Assembly (NCBI GenBank): GCA_013398295.1
Contig: VZSF01003924.1
Coordinates: 620,001 to 684,000, forward strand
Length of the DNA: 64,000 nucleotides
Reading direction: 5' to 3'
From: Chionis minor
Lineage: Eukaryota > Chordata > Aves > Charadriiformes > Chionididae
Part shown: positions 13,351 through 26,860 of the stretch, piece after piece
Layout: every line of letters starts with the position of its first letter
How positions within the stretch are numbered: the first letter of the stretch is position 1
Notes under the pieces: generated by a model
What the model was told of the DNA's origin: nothing
The model's database searches: none
What the model saw: the letters and a program-made list of their open reading frames with translations, nothing else
Translations under genes and position numbers: made by a program

Positions 13351-16300
13351 AGTTTTTCTTTCTCCTACACTGTCGTCATCCTCAGGGGCAGCTGGTAGGA
13401 TTATGAACTTTGCTAATGTATTTGGACTATTTGTGCTCTGCCACAGGAGCACACAGCATCACGTGCCAGCTACCCACTCCTGGGGGTCTGTGAGCCGGAG
13501 GAAGATGGACAGGAGTTCAGACATCAGCAAGAAGCAGGAGCACCATACTGTGCTCTTCATAGAAAGTGTCAAAAGACATTTAAAAGGATACTCCATTCCA
13601 GCTTCTACTGCTGGGTGGTGAAAAGCACTGAGCTGAAAAGGAGTGGGCTGACTGTGGGCTATTTTTTGCAGAGGGAAGAATTTCAGCACTCAGCAGCGTG
13701 TCATGCGGCAGTTCTGCGTGAGAGGTGAGCGCAGCAGAACCGCGGCCAAGGGGTACAGTGATGACATGAGCAAAATAATTTCATTTACGACTTTAGTCTA
13801 TCAGCAAGGGCTGTTCCCAGAGAGACAAGCAAATGGCACGCTCACAAATCATATACACGCAAGCAGAACTTACTCACGCCTCTCAACCTCACTTCCCCAA
13901 AGGAAGAAACATTTCTGAGTTTTAATGGACCTGAATTCAGAGCCACGCATGAGTAGCCTAGATGACCAGGGTTTGGATGTGAGAAGTGAGATCAGCTGAG
14001 TTTAGCCACCACACTGTAAAAGTGACTTCTGCTCAGCTCCAGAGTGGCTCCCCCATGACCAGTCACCACATCAGGTCCTGCCTCTCACCATCCTCTGCCC
14101 CTTGGGCAGAAGTTTCACAGAAATAAATCACAATCTCACTGATACTGACGGAAATCTCTGGAATTGACTTCAAATTGTACCTATGGATTTCAGCGTCTGT
14201 CCAACATTACTTACCATTACCTGGTTTCCTGCATTTGTACCAAAACTGAAAATAAAACCCCCTACTTTTTGGCCAGCTCTAAGAAATCTTGTGCCCAAAT
14301 TTATATGAATTTGGGGTGACTCTTACTTGCTGGGAGCTTTGTGAGGTAAAGGATATGTTAACCTCAGTGCAGCAACCATACCTTAGTCCTAATCTTTAGT
14401 TTCTCTCCATGCTGGTTTTCACTTAGTGAGATTTTTATCAGCTCTGTTTTCCAGCCCGTTCAAAGCTGTTAAGTAGCATTCTAGCAATTTAGGGCCACAT
14501 CCTCATTCTTCTTTGTGTTAACGTGGCATTTTGTTTTCCATTAAGGTATTGAAAAATTAAATAAATGTAATTTATTAAAAGTTTGTCCATACTTACTAGA
14601 GCTTCATGAATGCAACCTGACCTCTGGATGGGGCACTCTGATTTCACCCATCTGAGACAAGGCAAACGAGCTTTCGATAGTCAGCAGGGAGACGTGAGAG
14701 GACAGTTTGTCCTGTCTTAAAAGAGGTGTTGAAGGTCTCTCTTCCCTTCCTATTCCACTTAGTAAGATCAGTATTTGCCTGCCATAAAGGTCTTTTTTGC
14801 AGGGCTTTGTTCCACCTGACAGTGAAGTTGCTCCAAGTGGCATGGGTCCACCTATGAGCAAGTGAGAGAAAGCAAGGAAACTGTGTTAGTGACTAATATT
14901 ACCAAAAAAGAGGCTATCTGCTGACAGATGAGGTTGGGTGACAGCAGTTGTCTTCGCTCTAGCTGTATTTTTTAAAGGAAGAGATTCATAGAACTAATAA
15001 CACAATGCTTTAGATTTTGTTGTGTATATATGGATTTACTTCACTCTTTTGCAAAACTTAGGAAAGCTGGGAACCGATTTTAGCTTTGCAAGTGGCCAAG
15101 GCAAAAGAATAGCAGAGCAGCCTTCTGCTGCGTGCACAAGATGACCTGCAGCCTCAGCACATTGCCATCCCTTGGGGATCAGGGGCCTTGGGCTGCTCTC
15201 CTGATTGCTCACCCCCAAATGACCCCTTCGCCTCCCAAATCCAACAGAGACACCGCACACTTTGCAAGGATCATAAGCTAAAAAGGACTATTTTAGACAA
15301 TCCAAGTATAGCTGCTGCTGCCTTTCACCCTCCAGACCCATCTGGAAATCTGCACATAGCTGTTAATAACGCTTTTGCTGCTGGAAAAAGGCAGTGCTGG
15401 AGGAGTGACCATCCCTCAGGCACAATATACGATAGCCTGGCAGCGGTCCAGAGCCCTCATCTGGGACTCACACCTCACACGGACCGAGGACAAGGCAGTC
15501 CTCCAGCTTTCAGCTGGCAGCGCTTGCACGAACGCCTTCTTTTTTAGAAACCACCATAAAGAGACTGGCTGGTTATTAAAAATAAAATGAATAAATAAAA
15601 AATAGCTACAGCATTTCCATTTCAGAAACATTAGAAACAGCATTTTTGAAACAGCTAAAATTCTCCTGAGTCCTGACCCCTTCCTGTTCTATCCTGGATG
15701 ATAGACCAATGGTACTTAGTTTGTTCTATTTAGTTATTTAGAGGAACATTGCATTACAAAGTGCATACATTATAAAGCGAACAGTAATTTTTCACTTATC
15801 AAAATATCAGTAACGTATTTTAGAATATTCCCATTTATTTAAGAATATTACCACTTACGTACATATTTTTCCCCTTATTTATAGTAATATCTTCAGGCAC
15901 GGCCCATAAAATAGGCATTAATCTCTGGGACGGGGTTCACCTTGGCATACAATCTCTCTCCTCTGGTTACGATGCTCAGAGGAAAGTCCTGTACACCTCA
16001 ATCTTTGATATATTGCACACAGGGCCAGCGCAGGGCTGATATGAGTAAAGGAGAGAAGATCTCAAAATTCAGCCCCCCTAAGTGATACCATAAATCAAAT
16101 ACTATTTTTTTCATATTTTAGCACTGCTTGGGTTTGCAGGAGGGTGAGGGGCGCGTGGTGTCCCCCCACCCAGCTTTGGGCCAACATGGCTGCAGCCACT
16201 GGTGTTGAGCTGATGCCAGTGGACACCATGATTGCTGCAATTCCTTCTCTTAGCAAACCTACAGCTATAAACTCCTTGTTTCAAATGCCAGGCAGCTTTC

Positions 16301-18009
16301 ACCGTGAGACAGGTGCGGCCAAGACGTGACACAGCAGCATTTTAGGTGCAAAAGTAAGTTTAATGAAAGGCTTTCAAAATGATACTTGAAGAAAAACCAG
16401 AGGAAGTGAGTTGCATAGGTCCAGTAGAAAATACTGTTAGGTGACTGTTGGTAGCTTGACAGGCTTGTATACCTCTCGTGATCTTCTAAGCACCAGTGGC
16501 ACTTTTGAAATGGCATTGAAACGCTTTTGAAAATCCTACCTGCTTTCACCTACCTGCCTCTTGTGCTTGCCCATTCTCAAACAAAACGCTTTCTCTGCGC
16601 TGCTCCAATTTATCACAATTTTTTTTTTCAGTCCCAAGGTCATTAAATGAAAGCTAGTTGTCCTAAATGTCGAATTATAAACCTGTTGTGCTGGCTCTGT
16701 TGTCAGCTGCTGCTCCAGTGCTGCTCCAGCTCTTGCTAAAACAGAAATAGATGGCAATAATCCAACCAAAGCCACCGCAGGAGCTGGCACCCATCCGCCC
16801 CCCGAGCATGGCTCTTGTGCCAGCAGGCATCATGGTGGCCCCAGCGCCCTCCTCCCCTTCCAAACACCTCCATTCTCAAGCGTTTGAAAAACACACAATA
16901 AACAGTAATATGTAAGTACTGTCAACCAGCATCCTTCTACCTCAAGATCAGCTTGCGTAGTATTGAAAATACTTCGAAGTAATTTCACTATAAGAGCGCA
17001 TTTAATCAGTTGAGCCATTTTGATGTGTTGGTTTCGGCACAATTAATTGCCCTCCATTATTCCAGTTATTCATGACGGTGATACAATTTTTGGAGATAAA
17101 AGGTTCTCAATCACAGCTTATTAGGTAGGCAAGTGCAATCAAAGAGCAGCTGTCATCAGGAAAAATAAAGCACAAAGACTTCCCGGCTGGGAATGCAAAT
17201 GAAGCAAGCCTCACATACGAAGTACAAGAAGTAGACCATGCAATAGCCCCTCTCCACCTGCGTGTCCTGCTTCTCCCGTGGTGCTCAACCCGCAGAGGCT
17301 GGGAGGAGGAAGACACCCCCATGAGAAGAGCTGTCCTGCGCACGGCTTTTTCCCTGTGTGCTCTCCCGTGCTGGCCCCAGAAGCTAAGGATGGGTTTGCT
17401 GTGAGAGCAGGGACAGGATAAAAGCGTTCTTTAGCAATCTCGAAGTTAAAAGCAGGTCACAGGAGCACCAGGATAAGCCAGACTTGATGCACTGAAGAGC
17501 TGATGTCCATCTTTGCCGAACTCTCCCTCCTGACACTGCCCAGGTGTGCGCAGGGAAGCACTGCTCTGCAGCTTCCACTGGGTTGCTGCCTTTTGTCCCT
17601 TCTTGTCTCCTTGCCAAGCACTTGCTGGGCACAGCGTCCGCCACCAGGACACACATACACACCACGGTCTGCACTCTTCCCACAGTTCCAGCTTTCCCAG
17701 ACTGCTTACTTACAATTCATCTTTCCAGGAACCTTAATAGCTGGGACATACAAGCATAAACTATTTTTACAAGGATTGTTAATTAGGTTTTCTTTAGTCT
17801 TGATATCACAAGAAATTAATAGGATCCAAGCACAGACCCATGTGGCAGTTTTCATTTTACTTTTTTTGGTGCCTGTCAGGACTCAGGTTTTCTTGTGATG
17901 TTTTGTGTTTGCCCCCATTGAACTTGCTCCTTATGTTTTTTAATGGAATATTTATCTTCCTCAACTCACGTCAGCTTTCTTTGACTGCTCCTGTAGGTGT
18001 CCATCTCCG
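13351..18009. other. Non-coding DNA, no gene recognised
   Basis: Somewhat higher GC at 15.1-15.5 kb and 16.1-17.6 kb, which makes chance open frames more common. None has recognisable domains. Confidence 0.55.
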
Positions 18010-18499
18010 CAGTATCAGAGAGACATTGAGGTGCTGGAGCGTGTCCAGAGAAGGGCAATGAAGCTGGTGAGGGGTCTGGAGAACAGGTCTTATGAGGAGC
18101 AGCTGAGAGAGTTGGGATTGTGTAGCCTGGAGAAGAGAAGGTTGAGGGGAGACCTTATCACTCTCTACAACTACCTGAAAGGAAGTTATAGTGAGGTGGG
18201 GGTCAGTCTCTTCTCCCAAGTAACAAGCAATAGGACAAGAGGAAATGGCCTCAAGTTGTGCCAGGGGAGGTTTAGGTTGGATATTAGGAAAAACTTCTTT
18301 ACCGAAAGGGTTATCAGGCATTGGAACAGGCTGCCCAGGGAGGTGGTGGAATCACCGTCCCTGGAGGGATTTAAAAGACGGGTAGACGTGGTGCTGAGGG
18401 ACATGGTTTAGGGGTGGTTTTGGCATAGGTTTATGGTTGGACTCGATGATCTTGAAGGTCTCTTCCAACCCAAGTGATTCTATGATTCTGTGATTCTAT
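18010..18499 (+). mobile_element. CR1 LINE 3' end with intact ORF2 C-terminus
   Basis: About 490 bp. The end of the CR1 reverse-transcriptase ORF is still open from [16 protein letters not shown] through [20 protein letters not shown] and [18 protein letters not shown] to VVLRDMV and a stop at 18409-18411. The 3' part then reads GGTCTCTTCCAACCCAAGTG and a GATTCTATGATTCTGTG tail. An open frame over 126 codons suggests a fairly recent insertion. It is a transposon fragment, not a host gene. Confidence 0.95.
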
Positions 18500-21400
18500 C
18501 TCCTTGTAAAGACTATGCATTTGTTTCGTGAGTGTGGTTTTTCCCCTCTCCCACAGACAGAAAGCTGAAGTGATTGCCTCAGTTGGGCCATTCTCTTTGC
18601 CCAAAACAACCTGGCCAGTGAAAATGAAATGAAAATGCCTGTGACTTTCTCTTGTCCCTGAAAATCCTGCAGGGATAGAGAAGAAAGGATGGCAAGGGAA
18701 CTGGAGTCTAGTTAATACAAAAGGTATTTCCCTGCCCTCCTCAGAACGGGCACTGCCCCGCAAAGCCTCGCACCCTTTCCAGCAGCGCAGACGTAGAGGC
18801 AAAGCTAGCGTGGTCCACCATCCAAGGATGCCCAGGTGAGCCATGTAATACCAGTGGGTGCTTCTATGCAGATCGAGTGGAAAAAGGTCAGTGAGATCTG
18901 CAGTACTGGTAAGCCATTGGACTGTGGCACGTCATTTCATTTTTACAGCTGGGTCGATGCTTTTGATCTTTTATTAGCATTTTAATAAATGGAAATGATG
19001 CAAACACAGGCAAATTCACAGGTGTTAGGCAGGATTTTTTTATCTGCGCTCTTTTATAGAACTAGCCCTTAATCCTGGTGATATCTGTGTGACAGCCATA
19101 ACGCACGTGTCTCCTGAGAGCGTAAGGCTGAGCTGGCAACAGCCCATCTTTTGCATGAGGTACCTATTGCTTAATATTTCTGTTTGAGCCTCAAGTATCA
19201 CAGCAGGAGCCTTCCTGTGGCAGAGTAGTAGCCCATGCCAGCCTTCACTCTGGGCTGCTGGGCATTATTTAGGAGAAAATGAACAGGAGTATATCGTGAA
19301 CTTCAAGCCAAAGTCACGATCAAGCTCTGTTCAATGGCCCAGATGCAAAAGGCTGCCACCGTTGCTAGCCCACAGATGAAGTCTGAGGCATGAGGCACAG
19401 CTACATCACAGCCGATCCGAGGTGGGACATAGCTCTCACTCCAGAGCCCCGTGCTTGTAAGCTTGTGTGGATGCCTAAAAGTTAGATACCTGTAACCTCA
19501 GAGCAGGCAAAAAGGTATTTGGGACCCTAAAATGTCGGCAGAGACCACATGATATCAAATCCCAGGTGGGATGAAGGTGGGGCTCAGATTCCAAATCTTT
19601 TTTTCTCCCAACATTTAGTAGGACTGGCTCTGTCGCTGGTTTCCTAATTCGTTGCAAAGTAAATCAGTGTAACAGCCAAAACTCAGCAATGAAATATCAA
19701 AAGAGCCCCCAGTGCCTGCTCCCACCTGCTTTCCACGCCGGCCTGTTACACGAGGATTGCACCCCGCCAGTCATCCTTCCATCCTCACCACCTGTTTCAG
19801 CACAAACCGGCGTTACTTTGGTGAACGGCACAATCCTTATCTTCATTGCTTTTCTAACCACTGCCAACTGAATGTATCAGTCAGACTGTTCCAGTGCTAT
19901 CATTTATGCTACTACTATTCTTCTCTTAAGCTTTTTTTCAGCACTCTCAGCATAAATCTTCGCAGCCAATGTTTTCAGACTGAGCTTTTAGACTGCTGGA
20001 GATGTCAAGATTTTGCAAACGCTGCCTCTGCCAGAGGTTATTTTAATTTTAGGAACTGATTCTCTTTAAGAATAAAAAAATATTTTATCACTTAATTTCA
20101 GTCAGCTGTGAGTATCCACCACCCTCTTCTTACCAGAATAAGGGGTGTTGTATTAGAGCATGTCTTGTAGCAACTGCTAATGTCTCCATGGCTGGCCAGT
20201 GTTATTACTTACATCTAAACAGTGCTAAGAAGATTGTGAGATACTGTGTTCAGGGATGAGAAAGGGGCAGAAAACTGAAAATCTCAAAGAATTATTTGGC
20301 ATCAGTACTCTAATATTTAGAAAATTCTGGGTCTGCTAGTGATTCATAGTGACATGTGGATGTGTTATCTTTACAGGTGGGTATCGAAAAATAGTGATTG
20401 CCTGTTATGGAATTCAGCAGCACGCTGAAAGCTCCAGCTTTTCATTGGGGTGAAAAAACCAGAAATTGTCCACCTGCCACTTGCAAATCAGAATGGCAAG
20501 TATGGAAAGGAATTGCTTTATTTCTCCCTTTTTAAATTGTCAGAAAGTACTTACCTCACAAACGTTGCATCATCCAAATTCTCAGGAACACTTTTCCTCT
20601 TTTTGGACAACTTAATTTGTTCATCTATTTATTTTTACTGAGGTTAAAATAATGGGGATGGAAATAAACAAGACCCAAAATAGTGAGAGGGCAGATTATT
20701 GTCACTGTAGCTGTATAGAAGAGGACAGACCATATCTTGGTGGGTTGTTGGCCTCATTTAGACAGCATGATTATGAGGATGCTGGGAGGATGCTGTGGGA
20801 AGACAACCACCACGTTTGGGGCCAGCTTGACATGCGGGATAGCGGTACACAACGGGCTGGCGTAGGGAGGTGGCCAAGGGAGTGAAAGGTGGGAGGAAGC
20901 CAAAAAAGGAGGCAAAACTATGAGTGTGAACAAAGACGACTGCCATCCAGTTGAGAGAATAATAGATACCAGCCCATAATAATATGCTGAGGAATTAGAG
21001 AGAAGAGATGAATCCTGCCAAGCCCACCACCCAGCCCCTCTGAGAGCCTGTGCCCTTTCAAGGCCACCAACAATCACAGGTCCTGATCTTTCAGGGCCTC
21101 ACACCTTGTCTCAACCTTTACGTTCATGCAGAACTAGAGAGAAGAGAGATTGGTGGAATTTTATCCTTATTTTCTACTTAGGCATTTTACACTTATTTTC
21201 CACAGGTGCAATACTTAAATTTCTGGTGTACTTTGTTGCAGCAGCACAGAGGTATTGCTCTAGCATCTGTACTTAATTATTTTCACAAGCTCACGACTGG
21301 ATGGTCATGGTGGAACACTGGATTCAGTCAGCAGGGATGCTGTTCTAGATAAAGCCTTTTAAGGCAGCTGTTTCTATGGTGTTTAAGCATTAAATACAGT

Positions 21401-22456
21401 AAGTGAGATTCCAGCAGCTCCTTGCAAGGCTGCTGGGCAGTCGCTGCAGTCAGGGATTGAAAACACATAAGGACTTTCATTCAGAATATGCTCAAAACTT
21501 TATAAGGCAAATGGAAAACAAATGCTAGCAAATCCATAATGTTTTTAGCATGATCCAGCACTGCAGTCTGTTTAGTCTATGTATATGTCAAGATGCATTT
21601 CACTAAACTCCAAAACTCTCTGTGGGCAACTTTTTACATTTGGATGTATCTGCCTATCCTTTAAGCAACCTGCATAAAATATTTCCCCTCTCTTTCCTTC
21701 CTTCTGTTGATGATTTTATTCTATCTTAGAAGCATTTTTTTAACAAAACGTTGAGTGATTTTATTGCTACTATTGCAAATTGATATATGTGCTATAATGC
21801 AAACAGCCTGTGGGACAATCACTGTGCTTTTGACTACATTTTAAAGGCGTCACAGTGATGGTTAAGTAGGCCATTATGGATATTCAAGTTTTTAAAATGT
21901 AGCAATTTAAATTATGCATGCTAATGGACCTATCAACATTACAAATGTAGTTTGCAGCAAACTACTTATAACGTATGAATGATAAGCCATAAATAATAAC
22001 TATAGCTGTAAATTAAATTACTTGATTATGCTGCAAAGATGCACTTTAATTTGGAACAGAAGATTACTGTGAAGTGATTTCAGCAGCTGATAATGCTTTT
22101 AGAGTACTAGAGCTTTATGAGACACAGTCTTTAAGTCAGGCATCAAACTTTCTGATGGATTTTGCCCACTAACATTTTTGTGGGGGGTATTGCTATGCCC
22201 TGAATGCAATGGATGTGACAGACTGATGAAATAATGAGTGAAGACATTTGTTAACCAAAATATGGAAGCGCTTTAAATCAAAGACATGAATGCTTCTCTG
22301 ATAGACAGTGAACAATCTTGGGTTGGGTATCAGTGAGCTAAGTTCTTAGAAGGATCTTAATTTTGAGAGACAAGAGAGACCCATTGTCTCTAAAGGAGTT
22401 ACAGATACCTTGGAATTTTTGACTATGCACAAAGAAATAATGGTGTTATTATTATT
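18500..22456. other. Non-coding DNA; possible conserved element near 21.8-22.1 kb
   Basis: No gene or repeat. The AT-rich block at about 21740-22120 is dense in TAAT-type homeobox words and free of repeats. Confidence 0.45.
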
Positions 22457-22828
22457 AGCCTAGAGAAGAGAAGGTTGAGGGGAGACCTTATCACTCTCTA
22501 CAACTACTTGGAAGGAGGTTATAGCGAGGGGGGGTCAATCTCTTCTCCCAAGTAACAAGCAATAGGACAAGAGGAAATAGCCTCAAGTTGTGCCAGGGGA
22601 GGTTTAGGTTGGATATCAGGAAAAATTTCTCCACCCAAAGGGTTACGAAGCATTGGAACAGGCTGCCCAGGGAAGTGGTTGTGTCGCTATCCCTAGAGGT
22701 ATTTAAAAGATGGGTAGATGTGGTGCTGAGGGACGTGGTTTAGGGGTGGTTTTGGTAGGGGAGGTTTATGGTTGGACTCAATGATCTTGAAGGTCTCTTC
22801 CAACCCAAGTGATTCAATGATTCTATGA
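22457..22828 (+). mobile_element. CR1 LINE 3' end (5'-truncated)
   Basis: About 370 bp, roughly 90% identical by eye to the 18.0 kb copy. Compared with that copy, a one-base loss in the GAGGTGGGGGTC segment shifts the ORF2 frame. It ends in GATTCAATGATTCTATG. Confidence 0.92.
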
Positions 22829-24673
22829 AAAAGCCCGACCCTACAGCAGAATTTAATATGAGGTTCTGAAATAGAAGCTGAGCAGAAATGCAATGCTTAA
22901 GCACTAGTCCCACTATGTCTTACATTGCTGGTATAGTAGATTAGATTCTGGATGAATTTCAATAGATAGAATAACCAAAAATAACTTACCAAACATGGAC
23001 TTCTGTACACAAAAGCTGCTTTGATAATTTACATGTACCTAAATGGAAAGGGATGAGGTTGTGGGAAAGTGCCAGAGAGCTTGTGTTCAAGGAGCAGCGA
23101 GCCTTTCCTGCACATCCCAAGGGAAGTGCTCCACCTGCCTTAAAACCAGAGGGTAAAAACCCAGGATTGTTAAGGCACGTGGTAACTGCTCAAGGCTTAC
23201 CTAGAGCTCAGGGCAGTGGTAGCACTGCTGTATATCCATAAGGAGACTCCTTCCCAAACCTTCTTGGCCCTGTGGACTCCCTAGATACTTGCTGGGGCAT
23301 GTAGATCCCTTGGGGACTGATACACGATGTGACAGTGGTCCTTGTATTTTGTGAGCTTCTCCTTCAGAACCACCAGTAACACATGCTGGGCAAGGGCAAA
23401 ACAGCAATGATTCACCTGGGCTGGATGACCAATCGGATTTCTTGTTACAAAGTGACAACAAAGAGACACTAATAAAAAAAAATATAAAAACAATCCCACT
23501 TTAAGAACTGTTGGTACTTCTAGGTGTTTGGTGCATTCATTATTTTTTTTTCTATTCCAGTATCTCTAAATGTTCCAGCAAGCTATTACAATGGGGTTTG
23601 GGGTCTACCTCTTCCTTCTGAATTCTGTCACTAGATCTGAACTTGTACAATTGTTGCCCTGAAGCCAATTACTAGGCCCTTTGGGTTGGGTTTTTTCCCC
23701 CTTTAATACATGCAAATCCTGGAAGATGGTGTAATCATGCATCACAAGATGTTGAAGCTTTCAACAGTGTTTGGAGTAAATGGGACTTGTTTGATCTCTC
23801 AGCCTGATATTATAGGTCATTCAACAGCAAGATTTGTTTTTTTAATTATATCTTGATTTCTCTTCTGCAGGATCTGGTTGGGCAACATTGATTCTACAGA
23901 AGAGCAAGTCAGAAAGCTTCATCAGGTAACCATTTGTGGGTTCTAGTTTGGGCACTTAAGAGTATATGGGCAAGATGCAGGAACATTTGGTGTGTGAGGA
24001 GGGAATTTGCAGCATGAACATATCTTCTCCATATAGCACTGGCTTGCCTTTCTGCTCCTTCCTTCTCCCCAGCACCTGGATGAGCTCCCCAGCTTCATGC
24101 CCTTCCTCCTGCAGTGGCAGCTCCCCAGGGTTCTTCTATCTCACGAGGAGGGTAAAGAGGAGAAAGTCTCTACCATCCTGATCCCCTTCTACAGCAACAC
24201 GGCAACCTTTCCTCTTGCTGCCTCTTGCCATGCCATATGGAAGCTTTGATCTTCACCGTTTAATCTTCAAGAGATGAAAGAGGTGGAACAGATGCCTTAG
24301 GACACAACCTGTAGGTGTACCCCCGTTACACTGTTGGGGTCTTCATCTGCTTTCTCAGCAGCCGCTGCAATTGTATCGCAGACACTGGTGGCCCCAGCAG
24401 CCAACTGATGCCAGTCAGTCCTGAAATTCCCCTCAAAAAAGTATCGGTATTTCAGCAAGTGCTTTTGGAGGAGAGCTTTGCCAGATCTCTGGACAGAGGT
24501 GCTCAGCCTCAACACTCCCAAGGGGCAGTCCACCGGTCCCTGGTTGAAGTGTTTGCCAGTGTGATTGTTCTGCACACACTCTGAATATGTGCTCATTTTT
24601 CATCTGCTTCTGGGACAGGGCAGCACCACTTCCCTCCCCTGCCGTGCCCCGCAAAACCCTCCTTTTTAATGCA

Positions 24674-24805
24674 GTCTGTCAGACTAGTGGTGGGGGTGAG
24701 GAAAATAAAGATTTCAAGCCCACACATGTGCAAAGGAAGACATTTATGAAATATTTGTACCTACTAATTTTGCCTTGCTGTTTTACTTCATCTGAGTCAC
24801 GTCAC
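24674..24805. repeat. Copy A of an old tandem duplication
   Basis: Shares with 25325-25455, in the same order and spacing, AGTCTGTCAGACT, then about 60 bp further GAAGACATTTATGA, then about 55 bp further a CTTCA-TGA-TCA-GTCA pattern. The spacing differs by only a few bases and the sequence between is partly alike. Confidence 0.6.
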
Positions 24806-25324
24806 TTTTACTAGAAACTCTTCACGACGACTCTTGGGGAGGAGACATTGAGATCCTCTGGGAGAGCGTGCTCTAAGCCTCACTCAGCTGCTGAAAGATG
24901 CAAGTTATAGAAATATTGCAAATGACTCTAATGTCAACAGCCAGAGCTGCCTAAGCCTGACGCTGCAGATTTTCCCTGTGTCAGCTGTCAGCCTTTTAGA
25001 TGCCCTACGGGCCATTTGCTCCATGTACCTGCGACGCCCACCCATGGGGATGGTATTGGCTTCAGCACGAGCTGGCTGGCTGGCAGAGCCGTGAGCCATT
25101 GCATGAATAGAAGACAGCCCTTTCTGAGGCCGTGCCAATGGTTCTACACTGCAATATTACATATTTGATTTCTCATAAATATGTTGCAGAGAAACTACTA
25201 AAACTATATTTCAGAAAGCTCGGTTTCAGCAGCTTTCCGTGATGAATTTTTTATTGCGGAACTGGTGTCTTGCCTCTGCTGTTTGACAGCTGGAGGTAAA
25301 TTACATTGTTTAATGAAACCTCTA

Positions 25325-25455
25325 GTCTGTCAGACTGATGATGGGCCGGGGAGAGTAGATTTCGGATCCACGTTGACATAGATGAAGACATTTATGAGAT
25401 TTACAGTGACTGATATTGCCTCGGTCTCTCTTCATTTCATTTGAATCATGTCAAT
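25325..25455. repeat. Copy B of an old tandem duplication
   Basis: Partner of 24674-24805, same orientation, offset about 650 bp. No CR1 or other known repeat signature is present in either copy. Confidence 0.6.
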
Positions 25456-25843
25456 CGCACTGGGCCACAGAAAGCTCCAAGTAATGCCGTGGAAGAACAT
25501 TTTTCGCCCTCTTTGAAATACATCACCATGAAGTCCATTATCTTGGGACACTCCAGGAACCTAAGAGATGGCTGAATCCTAAATCTGGCTTGTTTTGCTG
25601 TGGTGGCACCTCTTGCCTGGCAGAGTCACCAGCAGCGCCTGTCCCTGGCCCGGGATTGAGGTCCCTCGGGTAAGGGCAGGCTCCACCGCGAGAGGAGGCA
25701 ATGGGCAGGCAGCACAGTCGTGCCAAAGTTTACAAAGCAGCTTTTTAACCTAAATCTAAGCATCTTTGTAATCTAAACCTGATGTCTGAGTTACCTAAAT
25801 CTAGATATTATGTGTCTAAGTTTTAGATGCAGAGAAATATGCG

Positions 25844-25858
25844 TATATATATATATAT
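25844..25858. repeat. Short TA microsatellite
   Basis: Seven TA units in an AT-rich stretch. Confidence 0.8.
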
Positions 25859-26800
25859 TTATATGATTTAATTAGCATTTCTGTCTAAACCTTCCATTGA
25901 TCGGTATTTCCCATATTCCTTTCTCATGTCAATATTTTACTAGTGTATTTGAAAGTGTGTTTTAAAAACAAGATAACCATACTTTGTCTTTGGTTTTTTC
26001 TTAAGGAATTGAATGACGTCACTGTTCTCCATGACCATTTCACTTCAAAGATCAATATTGATCAATACTGATTGACAAATTGTGGGTTTTTTCCTACAAT
26101 TTCCTACAAACTGTTTAAGAGTCAGTTTAATCCAATAGGTGTCAGCTGCTAATGTGTTACACCTTGACTCATTTTGATAGTCTAATTTCCACCTGAAAAG
26201 ATTCAAAATGGTAATATTATGGATTAAAAAAAAAATTATTTACATTGAAAAGATGCCTAATGAGGCATGATAAGGAAGGGAGAATTACTGTCTTCTATAA
26301 AGCCAAAGATAATCTGTTCCATTCTAGGTAATCCCAGCTTTTCCACTGCATTATGCAGAGGACTCATTCCCCCCACAGACTCTAGCAAGCCTCCTACGAC
26401 TAGCTCAGTCTTGGGTATCTGTTTGGTTTTATTTTTGCACTTTGAAATGGAATGACTCTCTGGAGACATTAAAAACTTACACACTAAAAGGACACACATA
26501 CTTATTGTTGTCAAAATTATCACAGATGAGGCTTATTGATAGACGTACGGTGTCGCCAAAGGAGCGTTAGGAGTCCCAGGAACCAGGTGTTTGACTGTCC
26601 CTGAGGTGTGTGCAGATTTGGATGCCGTAACTTAGAGTTCACAAGCCCAAAGTTTCCACTGGATGGCAAGGCATTTGTTCTTTGCCAGGGTCTTTCTCTA
26701 AGGATGGTAACCCCTCCCCTGGCTTCCGCGGTCACTTGTCCTGCCCCAGCTGTAACTTTCCTTCCTTTCTGCCCTGCTTTGGAGATCTTCAACCTCTAAA

Positions 26801-26860
26801 CATAGAATCATAGAATCACTTGGGTTGGAAGAGACCTTCAAGATTATCAAGTCCAACCAT
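26801..26860 (-). mobile_element. CR1 LINE 3' end, very short
   Basis: Sixty bases in reverse orientation: ATAGAATCATAGAATCACTT, then GGGTTGGAAGAGACCTTC and AAGTCCAACCAT. The variant matches the tails of the 18.0 and 22.5 kb copies, so it is probably the same subfamily. Confidence 0.9.

Larger units (their letters stand above)
22829..26800. other. Non-coding DNA with an exon-like segment and the duplication
   Basis: Includes the exon-like segment 23871-23925 and copies A and B of the tandem duplication. No gene is supported. Confidence 0.5.

Noticed and set aside
13165..13452. Minus-strand frame with Thr-His repeats
   Set aside because: Translation of the GT microsatellite.
18031..18411. 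126-codon open frame
   Set aside because: It is the C-terminal end of CR1 ORF2, a transposon fragment, not a host gene.
24297..24596. Open frames on both strands (99 and 89 codons)
   Set aside because: GC-richer DNA with no known domain on either strand and no splice context.
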